This document shows, in pieces, positions 1 through 8,191 of a DNA stretch of 61,730 nt (its first letter is position 1; every line of letters starts with the position of its first letter). The stretch spans positions 1-61,730 of the forward strand of contig JAFPZX010000043.1 in NCBI GenBank assembly GCA_017417055.1. Direction: 5' to 3'. The DNA is from Anaerolineaceae bacterium (GTDB taxonomy: Bacteria; Chloroflexota; Anaerolineae; Anaerolineales; Anaerolineaceae). The translations under genes were made by a program, and so were the position numbers. The notes below the pieces were generated by a model. It ran no database searches. It had not been told where the DNA came from and was given only the letters and a program-made list of their open reading frames with translations.

Positions 1-318
1 ACCCTGCACGATGGCATAGAGCTGCCGGGGTGTAAATTCATTCTGTTTGAAAGGCCCGTACGTCCGGTCAATGAAGCAGCGCAGCTGTCCGGTCAGGTTA
101 TGCCAATAGAGCGGAGAACCAATGATGACTGTGTCAGCTTCACGGATCTTCCCGATGACCTCCATGAACTGGTCATCATCGTATTGCTGCCCGTAACTAT
201 AGATCTTATATTCCGTAAGGTTCACAGTCTCATACTCATGGCCTTTCAGCAAAGCTTCTGCCATTTTGGCCGTGTTTCCGTTCGGGTTCGGACTGGCATT
301 GATAAACAGATATTTCAT
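1..318 (-). CDS. Flavodoxin-like NAD(P)H-dependent FMN reductase, clipped by window edge
   Basis: Only the first 106 residues are present; the gene runs off the left edge. It starts MKYLFINASPNPNGNT, and the Ser/Asn/Gly-rich loop at residues 8-16 is the FMN-phosphate-binding loop of the flavodoxin-like fold. Residues about 65-85 (IIGSPLYWHNLTGQL) match the second flavin-contacting loop of the NADPH-dependent FMN reductase/NAD(P)H quinone oxidoreductase group. A soluble flavoprotein oxidoreductase is inferred; the substrate cannot be told. An AAAGGGA ribosome site lies upstream of the ATG. The aldo/keto reductase gene ends 11 bases upstream, so the two probably share a transcript as a small redox pair. 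Confidence 0.8.
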   Translation of the reverse strand, partial: MKYLFINASPNPNGNTAKMAEALLKGHEYETVNLTEYKIYSYGQQYDDDQFMEVIGKIREADTVIIGSPLYWHNLTGQLRCFIDRTYGPFKQNEFTPRQLYAIVQG

Positions 319-329
319 TGACTGTCCCT

Positions 330-1193
330 TTAGTGAATGTTCATTCCGAGTACCATTTTGACAAACATCGGGTCGTCATGATTCACGAGTTCACTGTGGC
401 CCAGGTCTTTCGCCGCGACAGCAGCCATCTCTTCTTCGGTCAGTTCAAAATCCCAGATATCGATATTCTGCTTCATGCGTTCCACATGGACAGACTTCGG
501 GATGATGGAGACCCCGCGCTGAGCATTCCATTTCAGCACAACCTGAGCAGCACTCTTGCTGTATTTATTACCGATTTCAACCAGCTCCGGATCGGTGAAA
601 ATGCCGTGTTTGCCTTCTGCGAGCGGTCCCCATGCCTGCGGAGCAACGCCATAGGCTTTCATATTCTCGATAGCAGCTGCCTGAACAAAAAAGGGATGCA
701 GTTCAACCTGGTTGACAGCCGGTATCACTTCCACATTTTCACAGAAATTTGTCAGGATCGCCGGATAGAAGTTGGCCACACCGATCGCTTTGGTCAAACC
801 TTCTTTATACGCTTTGGTGATGCCGCGGTAAGCCGCAAAATAGTCACCCATCGGCTGATGGAGCAGGACAAGATCAACATAATCCATGCTCAGCTTTGCA
901 AGTGACGTTTTCACCGCTTCGTAAGCAGTTTCTTCATTTTTCTGATCCTGTACCCATACCTTGGTGGTGATGAACAGTTCTTCACGTGTTGTCAGTCCGT
1001 CTGCAATTGCCCGTGCAGCTCCTTTACCCAGCGCTTCTTCATTCATATAGGCCGCAGCTGTATCAAGAAGTCTGTACCCGGTCTTTATTGCGTCATAGAC
1101 GACCTGTTCACACTGCGCTGCATCCGGGATTTGAAAAACTCCAAACCCTTCCAACGGCATTTTCGCTCCTGTATTCAATGTGATGTATTCCAT
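330..1193 (-). CDS. Aldo/keto reductase
   Basis: Cytosolic NADPH-dependent carbonyl reductase of the AKR superfamily, 287 aa, close to the usual length. The catalytic tetrad is visible: Asp44, Tyr49, Lys78 (in ITTKVW) and His112 (in LVLLHQP). The C-terminal part has the IPKSVHVERMKQN coenzyme-phosphate segment. It resembles the 2,5-diketo-gluconate/methylglyoxal reductase subgroup, but the substrate is not predictable. An ATG at 1205 is possible, but GGAGG just inside that extended frame sits 6 bases before the ATG at 1193, so I chose 1193. The clipped flavodoxin-like gene follows 11 bases downstream in the same direction. Confidence 0.9.
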   Translation of the reverse strand: MEYITLNTGAKMPLEGFGVFQIPDAAQCEQVVYDAIKTGYRLLDTAAAYMNEEALGKGAARAIADGLTTREELFITTKVWVQDQKNEETAYEAVKTSLAKLSMDYVDLVLLHQPMGDYFAAYRGITKAYKEGLTKAIGVANFYPAILTNFCENVEVIPAVNQVELHPFFVQAAAIENMKAYGVAPQAWGPLAEGKHGIFTDPELVEIGNKYSKSAAQVVLKWNAQRGVSIIPKSVHVERMKQNIDIWDFELTEEEMAAVAAKDLGHSELVNHDDPMFVKMVLGMNIH

Positions 1194-2034
1194 GTTTTCC
1201 TCCATTTTGTCTTACTGAGATATTTATCAATATCGATTGGCTGACCTGTTTGATCGTTTCCATCAATGATTCATATTTTACGAAGAACCATCGAAAAAGT
1301 ACAATGCCGATACAACATACTGTTATAAATGAAACGTATACTGAAAGAGCCGCAAAACAGATAAGGAGTACGTAAAATTTTCCGATGAGAGAAAATCAAT
1401 ACCGGCTTGTCATAATGAATGTGGCACCTGACAATAACCGGTGCCTGCTCTGCCACTCCCATACAAAGAAGCGTATTATATGTGGCTCTCTATCTTATTT
1501 TGAGTAAAACTTCGGTAAATATTTGTATCGTTTGGAAAAACAAAAAAAAACGCATATCAGCTTCTTTTCAGACACCGATATGAGATAAATGAAGTAGAAG
1601 AGCTTCAACAGTAATTATGTTTTTCTAACAGTTTGTCTGATAATTTTCCAAAATTTTTTAAAGTATAATAGAAAAACGATTTACGAGGAAAAATATGGAT
1701 TTTCAGGGAGGCAGACGATTAACTTACGAATACGCCATTCCTTACAAGAAATGGGAATTCTATACGGTGTAAACCACTTTCAAGCAAAAAAAGCTTTGAT
1801 ATAATATTAGAAAATATTATATCAAAAATGCAGGTTCGGCCTACTATATATAGTTTAATGAAAACTATAGTTACTTGTAGAAAGTAACATTGAACCTTAA
1901 CAAATTGGAATGGATTTTTTTACCCACGATTTCTACCACGATTTCAGGGAAAAAATATCTGGCAATATAAAATATTTTTGCAGTTTTACGACTAAAGCAG
2001 CAATAATCAGTACCGATTTGAACCTGTTAAATCC

Positions 2035-2090
2035 CGAGGGGGACGGCTCATAACCCGCAGGACATTGGCTCTAGTCCAATCCCCGCTATG
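2035..2090 (+). pseudogene. Degenerate tRNA-Met-like 3' half
   Basis: The segment has a CTCATAA anticodon-like loop (CAT anticodon), a variable-loop-like AGGAC, a 5-bp T-stem ATTGG/CCAAT and an acceptor-like CCCCGCTA end, in tRNA order. The T-loop reads CTCTAGT instead of TTCGANT, the anticodon stem is mismatched, and no D-arm or 5' acceptor strand is visible upstream. It is therefore probably a tRNA remnant of the kind left at integration sites, not a working tRNA. Confidence 0.35.
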
Positions 2091-2162
2091 AGAAAAATGG
2101 TGCCTAATATAAGAATTGTATTTTTTATAAATTATTTTCTGACTTGAGATTTTTTTATCGAT

Positions 2163-2203
2163 GAAAACCGCATATCAAATTCTGCAGCTGATATGCGGTT
2201 TTC
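2163..2203. repeat. Perfect 15-bp hairpin
   Basis: GAAAACCGCATATCA (2163-2177) pairs perfectly with TGATATGCGGTTTTC (2189-2203) across an 11-base loop. The T-rich 3' arm gives it terminator character in the plus direction. No gene ends just upstream, so it may be the terminator of a lost gene. A related GCATATCAGCTT word occurs near 1551. Confidence 0.6.
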
Positions 2204-2486
2204 TGTGGAAGATTCTGTCTTTGGTTAATCATGATGTTTCTAACAACATTTCTAACAAATTTTCAAACATTTTCAAAAGAAAATCTCAAAAAATATCGTT
2301 TTTCGAGGAAAAATACGCCATTTTTTCTGTTTTCATACGATTTCATTACTCGAAAGATATCCCTTACATGGAAAACTATAAACGCAGATCTCATTTTGAT
2401 TACTTCAGATCACTCCAATATCCATATGCAGGAACAACGGTGAATGTTGATGTTACACAAGCACACAAATACAGCAAAAAGAATAA

Positions 2487-3113
2487 TTGCTCTTTTTATT
2501 TAACGATACTCCCACTGAAGATTTTCATCTAAATGCCATGTCCTACATGTGCAATGATGTTCTGGATGTCATCAATTACGCCAAAGAAACGTACGGTACC
2601 GAGAAAGTCGGAGCCATGGGATACTCCATGGGCGGACGCATCGTTTCACAGATGCTCATCGAAGATATGATTAAATTCGATTCTATTGTCTTCGTGGCAC
2701 CGGCTGTTTCCCTCGCTGATATGGTTATCATGTTTGGCGGACAGGAAAACTATGACATGATGAAAGAAACAATTAAGGGAACTGATAAGATGTATCCCTT
2801 CCCCGGCGCATATAGTGAACAGCTTCTCTCCAATGAATTCTTCAATGACCTGGAAGCTTATGGAGAGGATATGGCCGAACTGGCTGCTGCGAAATACGAT
2901 GGCAATTCTCTGACCATCTATTCCACCAATGATTCCATCGTAAGACCTTCTGTATCACAGAAATGTACAGATGCATTCGGTTCTACTGTCATCACAGAAA
3001 GCATCCTGGATCACTCCTATAACTTCTATGGACAGGATCCTGCCACAGTCGATGCTTTGAACACCGCAATTGTGAGCTTCTTCACTGCAGATCTTGCGAA
3101 AAAATCTTTCTGA
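2487..3113 (+). pseudogene. Alpha/beta hydrolase, 5'-truncated
   Basis: The readable product has the nucleophile elbow GYSMGG (Ser47), a late acidic segment (YSTNDSIV) and a final His (LDHSYNF), as in serine alpha/beta hydrolases. The first strands and the oxyanion HG motif are missing. Family-like sequence begins at about residue 8 (DTPTEDFH); the preceding residues look like chance sequence, and there is no good ribosome site. About 80-100 N-terminal residues, probably including a signal peptide, seem lost at a junction near 2508. It is probably non-functional and lies at the edge of the decayed stretch. Confidence 0.6.
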
Positions 3114-3210
3114 ATAATATTTAATTGTTGGAGAAGGTGCCTCAGGAATTATGAGACATCTTCCTCTATATTCAGCATAATAACAATAGAAAATTTTATT
3201 TTGGAATTAA

Positions 3211-3942
3211 TTAATCCTCTAATAACTGACGGATCAGCTGTTCTCGATGATTTATGAACATTGATGTAATTTGGTAACTTCCTGTTTCCTCATATTCTAC
3301 CGGATGAATCAAACCGTCATCAAAGCTCAGTATTTCCGCACCTGGAATTGCAGTCAGAATTGGTGAATGTGTGACAATTATAAATTGAGCGCCTGCCTGA
3401 GCGGAGCGGTAAATTTCGATAAACATGGTGAGCTGCCGCTGAGGAGAAAGAGCAGCTTCAGGTTCATCGATCAGATTGAGACTGTGCGGGCGGAAATTAT
3501 CCTGGGCTGTCTCCAGAAAACTTTCGCCATGTGATTTCCGATGTAAATGTTTCGCTTTTGATTGGTCCTCTTCCGTATATTCTTCTTCTTTTGTCGCTAC
3601 GTTGTAGAAACTTTCAGCTCTGAGAAAATAGCCCCATTGTGTTTTTACAGGTCCTTTGAAAAGTCTTATAGCTTGATAGAGCTCGGAATGAGAATCAAAG
3701 GTTGAAAAATTGTAATTCTTTGTACCGCCTTCAGGATTAAATCCATAGGCAATAGCGATTGCTTCCAGCAATGTCGATTTCCCGCTTCCATTTTCGCCGA
3801 CAAAAAAGGTTATCGGCTGATGAAATTTCAGGTTTTCCAGGCCGTTGATTGCCGGAATATTCCGAAGATAGCTTTCAGGAGATATCCTTCGCCAGTCTAT
3901 AGAAAGTCCGCTGATTGGCAATGGGCTGATCATATCAGTCAT
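3211..3942 (-). CDS. AAA-type ATPase (COG3910-like, ABC/SMC fold)
   Basis: 243 aa. Walker A is GENGSGKST at residues 49-57; the ABC-ATPase Walker B is LNLIDEPEAALSP at about 155-167, followed by the IIVTHSP switch His. No membrane partner is encoded nearby, so this is not a transporter. The arrangement matches small stand-alone predicted ATPases of the COG3910/AAA_15 type, related to RecF/SMC heads, whose role is unknown. Upstream (3943-3965) there is a TATATG box about 10 bases before the ATG and no clear ribosome site. The MBL-fold gene ends 76 bases away in the same direction. Confidence 0.82.
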   Translation of the reverse strand: MTDMISPLPISGLSIDWRRISPESYLRNIPAINGLENLKFHQPITFFVGENGSGKSTLLEAIAIAYGFNPEGGTKNYNFSTFDSHSELYQAIRLFKGPVKTQWGYFLRAESFYNVATKEEEYTEEDQSKAKHLHRKSHGESFLETAQDNFRPHSLNLIDEPEAALSPQRQLTMFIEIYRSAQAGAQFIIVTHSPILTAIPGAEILSFDDGLIHPVEYEETGSYQITSMFINHREQLIRQLLED

Positions 3943-4018
3943 CTTTACTCATATAAAGCTTCATATAAAGTGGGAACAGTCCCTTTCCTGGACTGCCCTT
4001 TGATTGTAGCTTTGGTCA

Positions 4019-4603
4019 TTATTCCAATTCAATTGTTTCTCCGTAATGCATGCGCAGCAGGTTTTCCGGTGTGAATTTCATAGGATCGGCATCAAAAAAG
4101 TGCATCGGCGTATTGTGCTTGGCTCCGATCAGATTTGCACATTCCGTGGCTTCTTCCGGACCCATGTTATAAACACCGTCGATCGGGAAGAACGCGTAAT
4201 CGATATTCTTGTCTTTCAGAGCAGCCATTTCCGGGATCATTGAGGTATCCCCCGGATGGTAAACCTTAATCCCGTCAAAGGTCAGCACATACCCGACCGT
4301 GTTATCCGGATGGTGGTTCTGATTACCGCCGGCAGCAACCGTTTCGATCTTTACACCCTTGATATCGAAATTATTATGGCTCAGATCCGGATTCAGCGTC
4401 TGCGCCACTCGCAATACAACACAGTCATCCTTCTGCGTCACCTTTTCGATCACATTATGGTCAAAGTGCTCATGCGTTGACAAAACGATATCGGCCGGAT
4501 CAGTGTAATCACCGTCATAATACGGATCAATATAGATGACCACGCCTTCCGCGGTCTTGATTTTCATGGAAGCATGTCCGATCAAAGTCAATGTTGGTTT
4601 CAT
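4019..4603 (-). CDS. MBL-fold metal-dependent hydrolase
   Basis: 194 aa metallo-beta-lactamase-fold protein. The metal motif HxHxDH is THEHFDH at residues 43-49; further metal ligands are likely in VYHPGDTS and in the terminal MHFFD segment. It resembles the small YtkL/UPF0173-like hydrolases, which are cytosolic with unknown substrates. An upstream in-frame ATG (4633) exists, but AAAAGGGGAT sits 6-7 bases before the ATG at 4603, which I take as the start. Confidence 0.85.
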   Translation of the reverse strand: MKPTLTLIGHASMKIKTAEGVVIYIDPYYDGDYTDPADIVLSTHEHFDHNVIEKVTQKDDCVVLRVAQTLNPDLSHNNFDIKGVKIETVAAGGNQNHHPDNTVGYVLTFDGIKVYHPGDTSMIPEMAALKDKNIDYAFFPIDGVYNMGPEEATECANLIGAKHNTPMHFFDADPMKFTPENLLRMHYGETIELE

Positions 4604-4672
4604 ATTTATCCCCTTTTCTACCAGTAAAAACAAATATCACTTGATCAAAAAAATAAACATCCTGCTGAATGT

Positions 4673-6286
4673 TCATATTTCTGCATTTTGTTTATCTACA
4701 CGTATTATTTTGCAGGTATGTTTTCTTTTACCCGCCGGAGCATCTTTATCATAATTGATTCCGACGAGTAAAATCTCACACCCATAATACCGGAAAGCAT
4801 CCGGATAATTTTGGCGGAGAATCTGATCAATCGCACCGTCAGCGGAGAGATTCCACTTCAATTCAATAACGAGAATCGGCCAATCAGAATCACGTTTCGG
4901 CAGGTAAACAACATCCGCATATCCTGAACCGGCAGGCAATTCCTCCCATTGCAGATAATGGTCACGGTAAGTATAATACGCAAGTTTGATAACACTGCGC
5001 AAACTATCCTCTTTGTTATAATGCAGAGGAGCGGTTTCTTCTTCATGAATCTTTTCGATTTGCGCTCCAACAGCTTCCTCATTTTCATGAATCGTATCCA
5101 GGAACAACTGATCACTCTCCGCCAAACGCTTTAGCGTTTCAGCATGATTTACATCCCGGATGGATTTTTGAAACTCCAGCCGGATTTCTTCATTAGGAAT
5201 CGTCACTGTCTGGCTTTCTGAATTGTAAGCCAGATACCCCAGATGAATCAGCAGCGTAAGTACATCATCTTTATTTCGGAAAGTTGTCAGATCATTGGCG
5301 AAACCCTTTGTATCGACTTTTACATCCACACCGCCGATCAGTTCAGCAATCGTTTTTGTCAGACCATTGTAATCCTGGCTGATATATCGCATCAGACCTT
5401 CCGACGCGGAAGTTTCTGTCCAGAAAGAATCAAAATCATCATTTTCAATAGCGATCATGACAGAATTCGGATTATAAACAGAGCCAACATCTTTGAATGT
5501 ATATCCATCATACCACTGCTTCATGGTTTCAAAACTGACTTTGTTCGTCTCACACAAATTCCGCACTTCCGCCTCTGTAAAACCAACATATTCGCCGAAT
5601 TTGCGTGGTTTGATCATTGTATATTCCTGAAAATCGGAAATTGCGGATTGCGATCCATCCTTTTTGATGGGGAGAATGCCCGTCATATAAGCAGAAGCAA
5701 TGGCAGCAGGCGTAAAATTGTTGTTTTTAAACCAGCCTCTGAGCAGATTAAAATAGCGGTCCTGTGCCTCCGGATCCTGCTGCGTTTCCCGAATCATCGC
5801 ATCCCATTCATCAATAATAAAGATGATTTTCGTTCCCGTTTGTTTGACAAGTGCCAGCAGACATTCATTTATCGATGAATAACACTCAAGATCGGGATAA
5901 AGCGAAACAACATCAGCTGTCAGTGCATCGGTTATCATAACGGGAACATCTTTAAGAGAAATTCCCCGCGCTTTCGCCGAAGACACAAATCCGCTGATAT
6001 CCAGATTGATCACATGATACTGATTCAGGTGAAATTTGTATGTCGGATCATCCGCTATTGCATACGAATCAAACAACGCAGCGGAATTGCAGCTTTTGTC
6101 ATAATAAGCGCAAAGCATTTGAGCAGCATAAGATTTTCCGAAACGTCTGGGACGGCTGACACAGGTAAGGTTCCTGCTGGTACCGATAAGGGGATTCAGC
6201 AAAGCAATCAGCCCGGTTTTGTCGACATAATTACTCTTGATAATTCGTCTGAATCCTTCATTCCCCGGATTTAAATAAATTCCCAT
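4673..6286 (-). CDS. AAA-ATPase-like/PD-(D/E)XK nuclease family protein
   Basis: 537 aa. The N-terminal half is an AAA-ATPase-like domain (PF09820 type): it opens with VDKTGLIALLN, has a P-loop-like SRPRRFGKS at about residues 43-51 and an acidic IIFIIDEWD Walker B. The C-terminal part is a PD-(D/E)XK-type nuclease fold (PF08011 type) with Asp in GYADVVYLP and the ExK pair in LVIELKWN. The family is abundant in anaerobic gut bacteria; its role is unsettled, with defence or mobile-element associations suggested. GGAAAGAG precedes the ATG. It is divergent from the HAD gene. Confidence 0.85.
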   Translation of the reverse strand: MGIYLNPGNEGFRRIIKSNYVDKTGLIALLNPLIGTSRNLTCVSRPRRFGKSYAAQMLCAYYDKSCNSAALFDSYAIADDPTYKFHLNQYHVINLDISGFVSSAKARGISLKDVPVMITDALTADVVSLYPDLECYSSINECLLALVKQTGTKIIFIIDEWDAMIRETQQDPEAQDRYFNLLRGWFKNNNFTPAAIASAYMTGILPIKKDGSQSAISDFQEYTMIKPRKFGEYVGFTEAEVRNLCETNKVSFETMKQWYDGYTFKDVGSVYNPNSVMIAIENDDFDSFWTETSASEGLMRYISQDYNGLTKTIAELIGGVDVKVDTKGFANDLTTFRNKDDVLTLLIHLGYLAYNSESQTVTIPNEEIRLEFQKSIRDVNHAETLKRLAESDQLFLDTIHENEEAVGAQIEKIHEEETAPLHYNKEDSLRSVIKLAYYTYRDHYLQWEELPAGSGYADVVYLPKRDSDWPILVIELKWNLSADGAIDQILRQNYPDAFRYYGCEILLVGINYDKDAPAGKRKHTCKIIRVDKQNAEI

Positions 6287-6336
6287 TCACATGCTCTTTC
6301 CGGTTTTCACCCAATACAAAACCGATATAAACAAGG

Positions 6337-6370
6337 TATAATTAACACTATATTTGAAGTATACTTCAAA
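6337..6370 (+). promoter_or_regulatory. TATAAT box with adjacent 18-bp operator-like palindrome
   Basis: TATAAT at 6337-6342 is followed, over the expected start site, by a perfect 18-bp palindrome TTTGAAGTATACTTCAAA (6353-6370), in the divergent region between the AAA/nuclease gene and the HAD phosphatase. The placement just downstream of a -10 box fits a repressor operator for the plus-strand HAD gene. No cognate regulator is encoded next to it. Confidence 0.55.
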
Positions 6371-6419
6371 AATTGACAGACTTACAGAATTCCGCCAGGA
6401 AAAATCAAAGGAGCAGGGC

Positions 6420-7223
6420 ATGATCGATCCGGGACAAATTAAGGCACTCTTTTTCGACATAGACGGCACACTTGCTCGGTCCGATACTCACACGATTCCG
6501 CAACCTCATGTCGAGAGCTTCAAACTGCTCCATGACAAAGGATATAAATTGTTCATCGCCACCGGGCGGGATCTTTACATTCATGAAGAAGAACAGATCC
6601 TTGAACCGGTAAAGCCATATCTAACCGGATTTGTGGATGTCAACGGACAGCACTGCGCTCTTGCAGACGGTACGGAAATTTCGCTCCATCCCATCCATAA
6701 TGATGATTTTCTGCCGCTGCGGAAAGCCTGCGAGGATCATCATCTTGCCATGCTCTACCGCGTCGGGCATGTCAACCATCTGACGGAATTGACCTTCCGT
6801 GTCGTGCGGTACTGGAAAAAAATGGGACTGGATATTCCTGAGATCCGTCCAATGGCTCCCGATATCATCGATATCCCGAAGCTCTGCATCCATGCTTCTC
6901 CGGAAGATGAAGCCCAATGGCTTGCTCCGCACATGAAGCACACCTGGACTGCCCGCATCACAGAGGACCTGATCGATTTGATCCCCAACGGGGTCGGGAA
7001 AAGCACCGGAATGCGGGATGTTTGTGCTTATCTCGGTATTCCGATTGAACAAACCATGGCGTTTGGAGACGGACAAAATGATTTGGATCTGATGGAAGCT
7101 GCCGGGATTGCCGTAGCCATGGAGAACGGGGCAGAAAATGTCAAAGCGCTTGCAGACTTCGTAACGCTGCCGCCTGAACAGGCCGGCATCACCCACGCAC
7201 TGAAGCACTTTAGACTAATCTGA
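6420..7223 (+). CDS. Cof-type HAD-superfamily phosphatase
   Basis: 267 aa. HAD motif I is FFDIDGTLARSD near residue 10, motif II is FIATGRD, the motif III region is GVGKSTG, and motif IV is AFGDGQNDLDLME. The large C2-type cap between motifs II and III places it in the Cof/YidA subfamily, which dephosphorylates sugar phosphates and related small molecules in the cytosol; the substrate is not predictable. The start at 6420 is chosen because AAAGGAG lies 8 bases upstream; an in-frame ATG at 6354 falls inside the operator palindrome and has no ribosome site. Confidence 0.9.
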   Translation: MIDPGQIKALFFDIDGTLARSDTHTIPQPHVESFKLLHDKGYKLFIATGRDLYIHEEEQILEPVKPYLTGFVDVNGQHCALADGTEISLHPIHNDDFLPLRKACEDHHLAMLYRVGHVNHLTELTFRVVRYWKKMGLDIPEIRPMAPDIIDIPKLCIHASPEDEAQWLAPHMKHTWTARITEDLIDLIPNGVGKSTGMRDVCAYLGIPIEQTMAFGDGQNDLDLMEAAGIAVAMENGAENVKALADFVTLPPEQAGITHALKHFRLI

Positions 7224-7389
7224 TCACAGCTCCACGGTCAACGGTGTCCCCATCTTTTAAACGAAAGGCAGCTGTTCAGAACATATACAGTCAATTAATT
7301 CGAACAGTCCCCTTTGACTCAGAAATCAGTCTGCAGTGACAGTCCCGGCATTGAACAATTAAACCAAAGTTTCTGAAAGAGAAATCACT

Positions 7390-8121
7390 ATGAAAAAAAT
7401 CTTGTATGGCTTCTTTTTACTTTTTATAATATCTCACAGAAATGCATATGCGGATCCAACTGAACAGACGAACATAAATGAAGCCCATGCAAAACTCTCC
7501 GGCATGGAAATCGATTATTGGCTTTATACACCCGAAACCGTCAGTGGGGATATGCCTTTGATCGTGTATCTGCATGGCGGGACATCCAAAGGGAATGACC
7601 TGGACCTCCTCATAAAACGGGAAGGATTCCCTCAGTACGTAATACAGGGAAAACTCAATATCCCGGCTTATGTGATCATGCCACAGGCACCGGAAGAAAT
7701 TCGTTCCTGGAATGAAATCGGCAATCAGATTGTCGAATTGGCAGCCATCACTGTGGATCAATACCCGATCGATTCGGGCAAAATCTCACTAACCGGGCAC
7801 AGTATGGGCGGTATCGGCACATGGGAAATTGGCTTTGCGCATAAGGACTTTTTTTCCCGAATCGCACCGCTCAGCGGAACGATCAGTAAACGTCTGCAGT
7901 CGGCAATCAGTGAACTCACGATACCCGTATGGTCGATCATCGGAAGTGATCCTTCAGACCAAAACGCTTTCAGCAGCAACACTTCGATTTTTCCTCAAAT
8001 AGAAAAGAATAATCCAAACGCGCGATTGACGATTATGGAAGGTGCTAAACATTGGGAAGTCGTCAAAGCCTATCTTCAATACGACATAATCAATTGGCTC
8101 ATCGGATCTGATACTCAATGA
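7390..8121 (+). CDS. Secreted alpha/beta hydrolase (esterase/PHB-depolymerase-like)
   Basis: 243 aa with a signal peptide at residues 1-21 (hydrophobic core then NAYA). The oxyanion region is VYLHGGTS (about 59-66), the nucleophile elbow GHSMGG has Ser138, an acidic residue is likely in IGSDPSD, and the catalytic His is in GAKHWEVV. This fits secreted esterases of the prolyl-oligopeptidase-like/feruloyl-esterase-like group; the substrate is unknown. It is followed by a terminator-like hairpin at 8146-8181 shared with the convergent peptidase gene. Confidence 0.85.
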   Translation: MKKILYGFFLLFIISHRNAYADPTEQTNINEAHAKLSGMEIDYWLYTPETVSGDMPLIVYLHGGTSKGNDLDLLIKREGFPQYVIQGKLNIPAYVIMPQAPEEIRSWNEIGNQIVELAAITVDQYPIDSGKISLTGHSMGGIGTWEIGFAHKDFFSRIAPLSGTISKRLQSAISELTIPVWSIIGSDPSDQNAFSSNTSIFPQIEKNNPNARLTIMEGAKHWEVVKAYLQYDIINWLIGSDTQ

Positions 8122-8145
8122 ACCGGTATAGATCAGAATAAAAAA

Positions 8146-8181
8146 ACAGGGACAGCTCCGCATCTGCGAAACTGTCCCTGT
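8146..8181. terminator. Bidirectional hairpin between convergent genes
   Basis: ACAGGGACAG (8146-8155) pairs with CTGTCCCTGT (8172-8181). It lies between the ends of the convergent esterase and M16 peptidase genes and belongs to the GGGACAG-type dispersed hairpins of this window. Confidence 0.6.
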
Positions 8182-8191
8182 ATATCAAATA

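Larger units (their letters stand above)
1194..2486. other. Long gene-poor stretch with decayed sequence
   Basis: AT-rich, about 1.3 kb, with no convincing gene on either strand. It holds a degenerate tRNA-like 3' half (about 2035-2090), a strong 15-bp hairpin (2163-2203), and partly similar segments near 1545-1700 and 2160-2320. Those share a GCATATCA word and an ACGA..TACGAGGAAAAATA word, as if one module had been duplicated and decayed. The stretch ends at the truncated hydrolase. I read it as a deletion or excision scar of a former mobile element; that is inference. Confidence 0.5.

Noticed and set aside
2161-2532. Open frame of 123 codons on the plus strand
   Set aside because: It begins inside the 15-bp hairpin, has no ribosome site and low-complexity Phe/Ser/Asn-rich sequence; it looks like chance in AT-rich decayed DNA.
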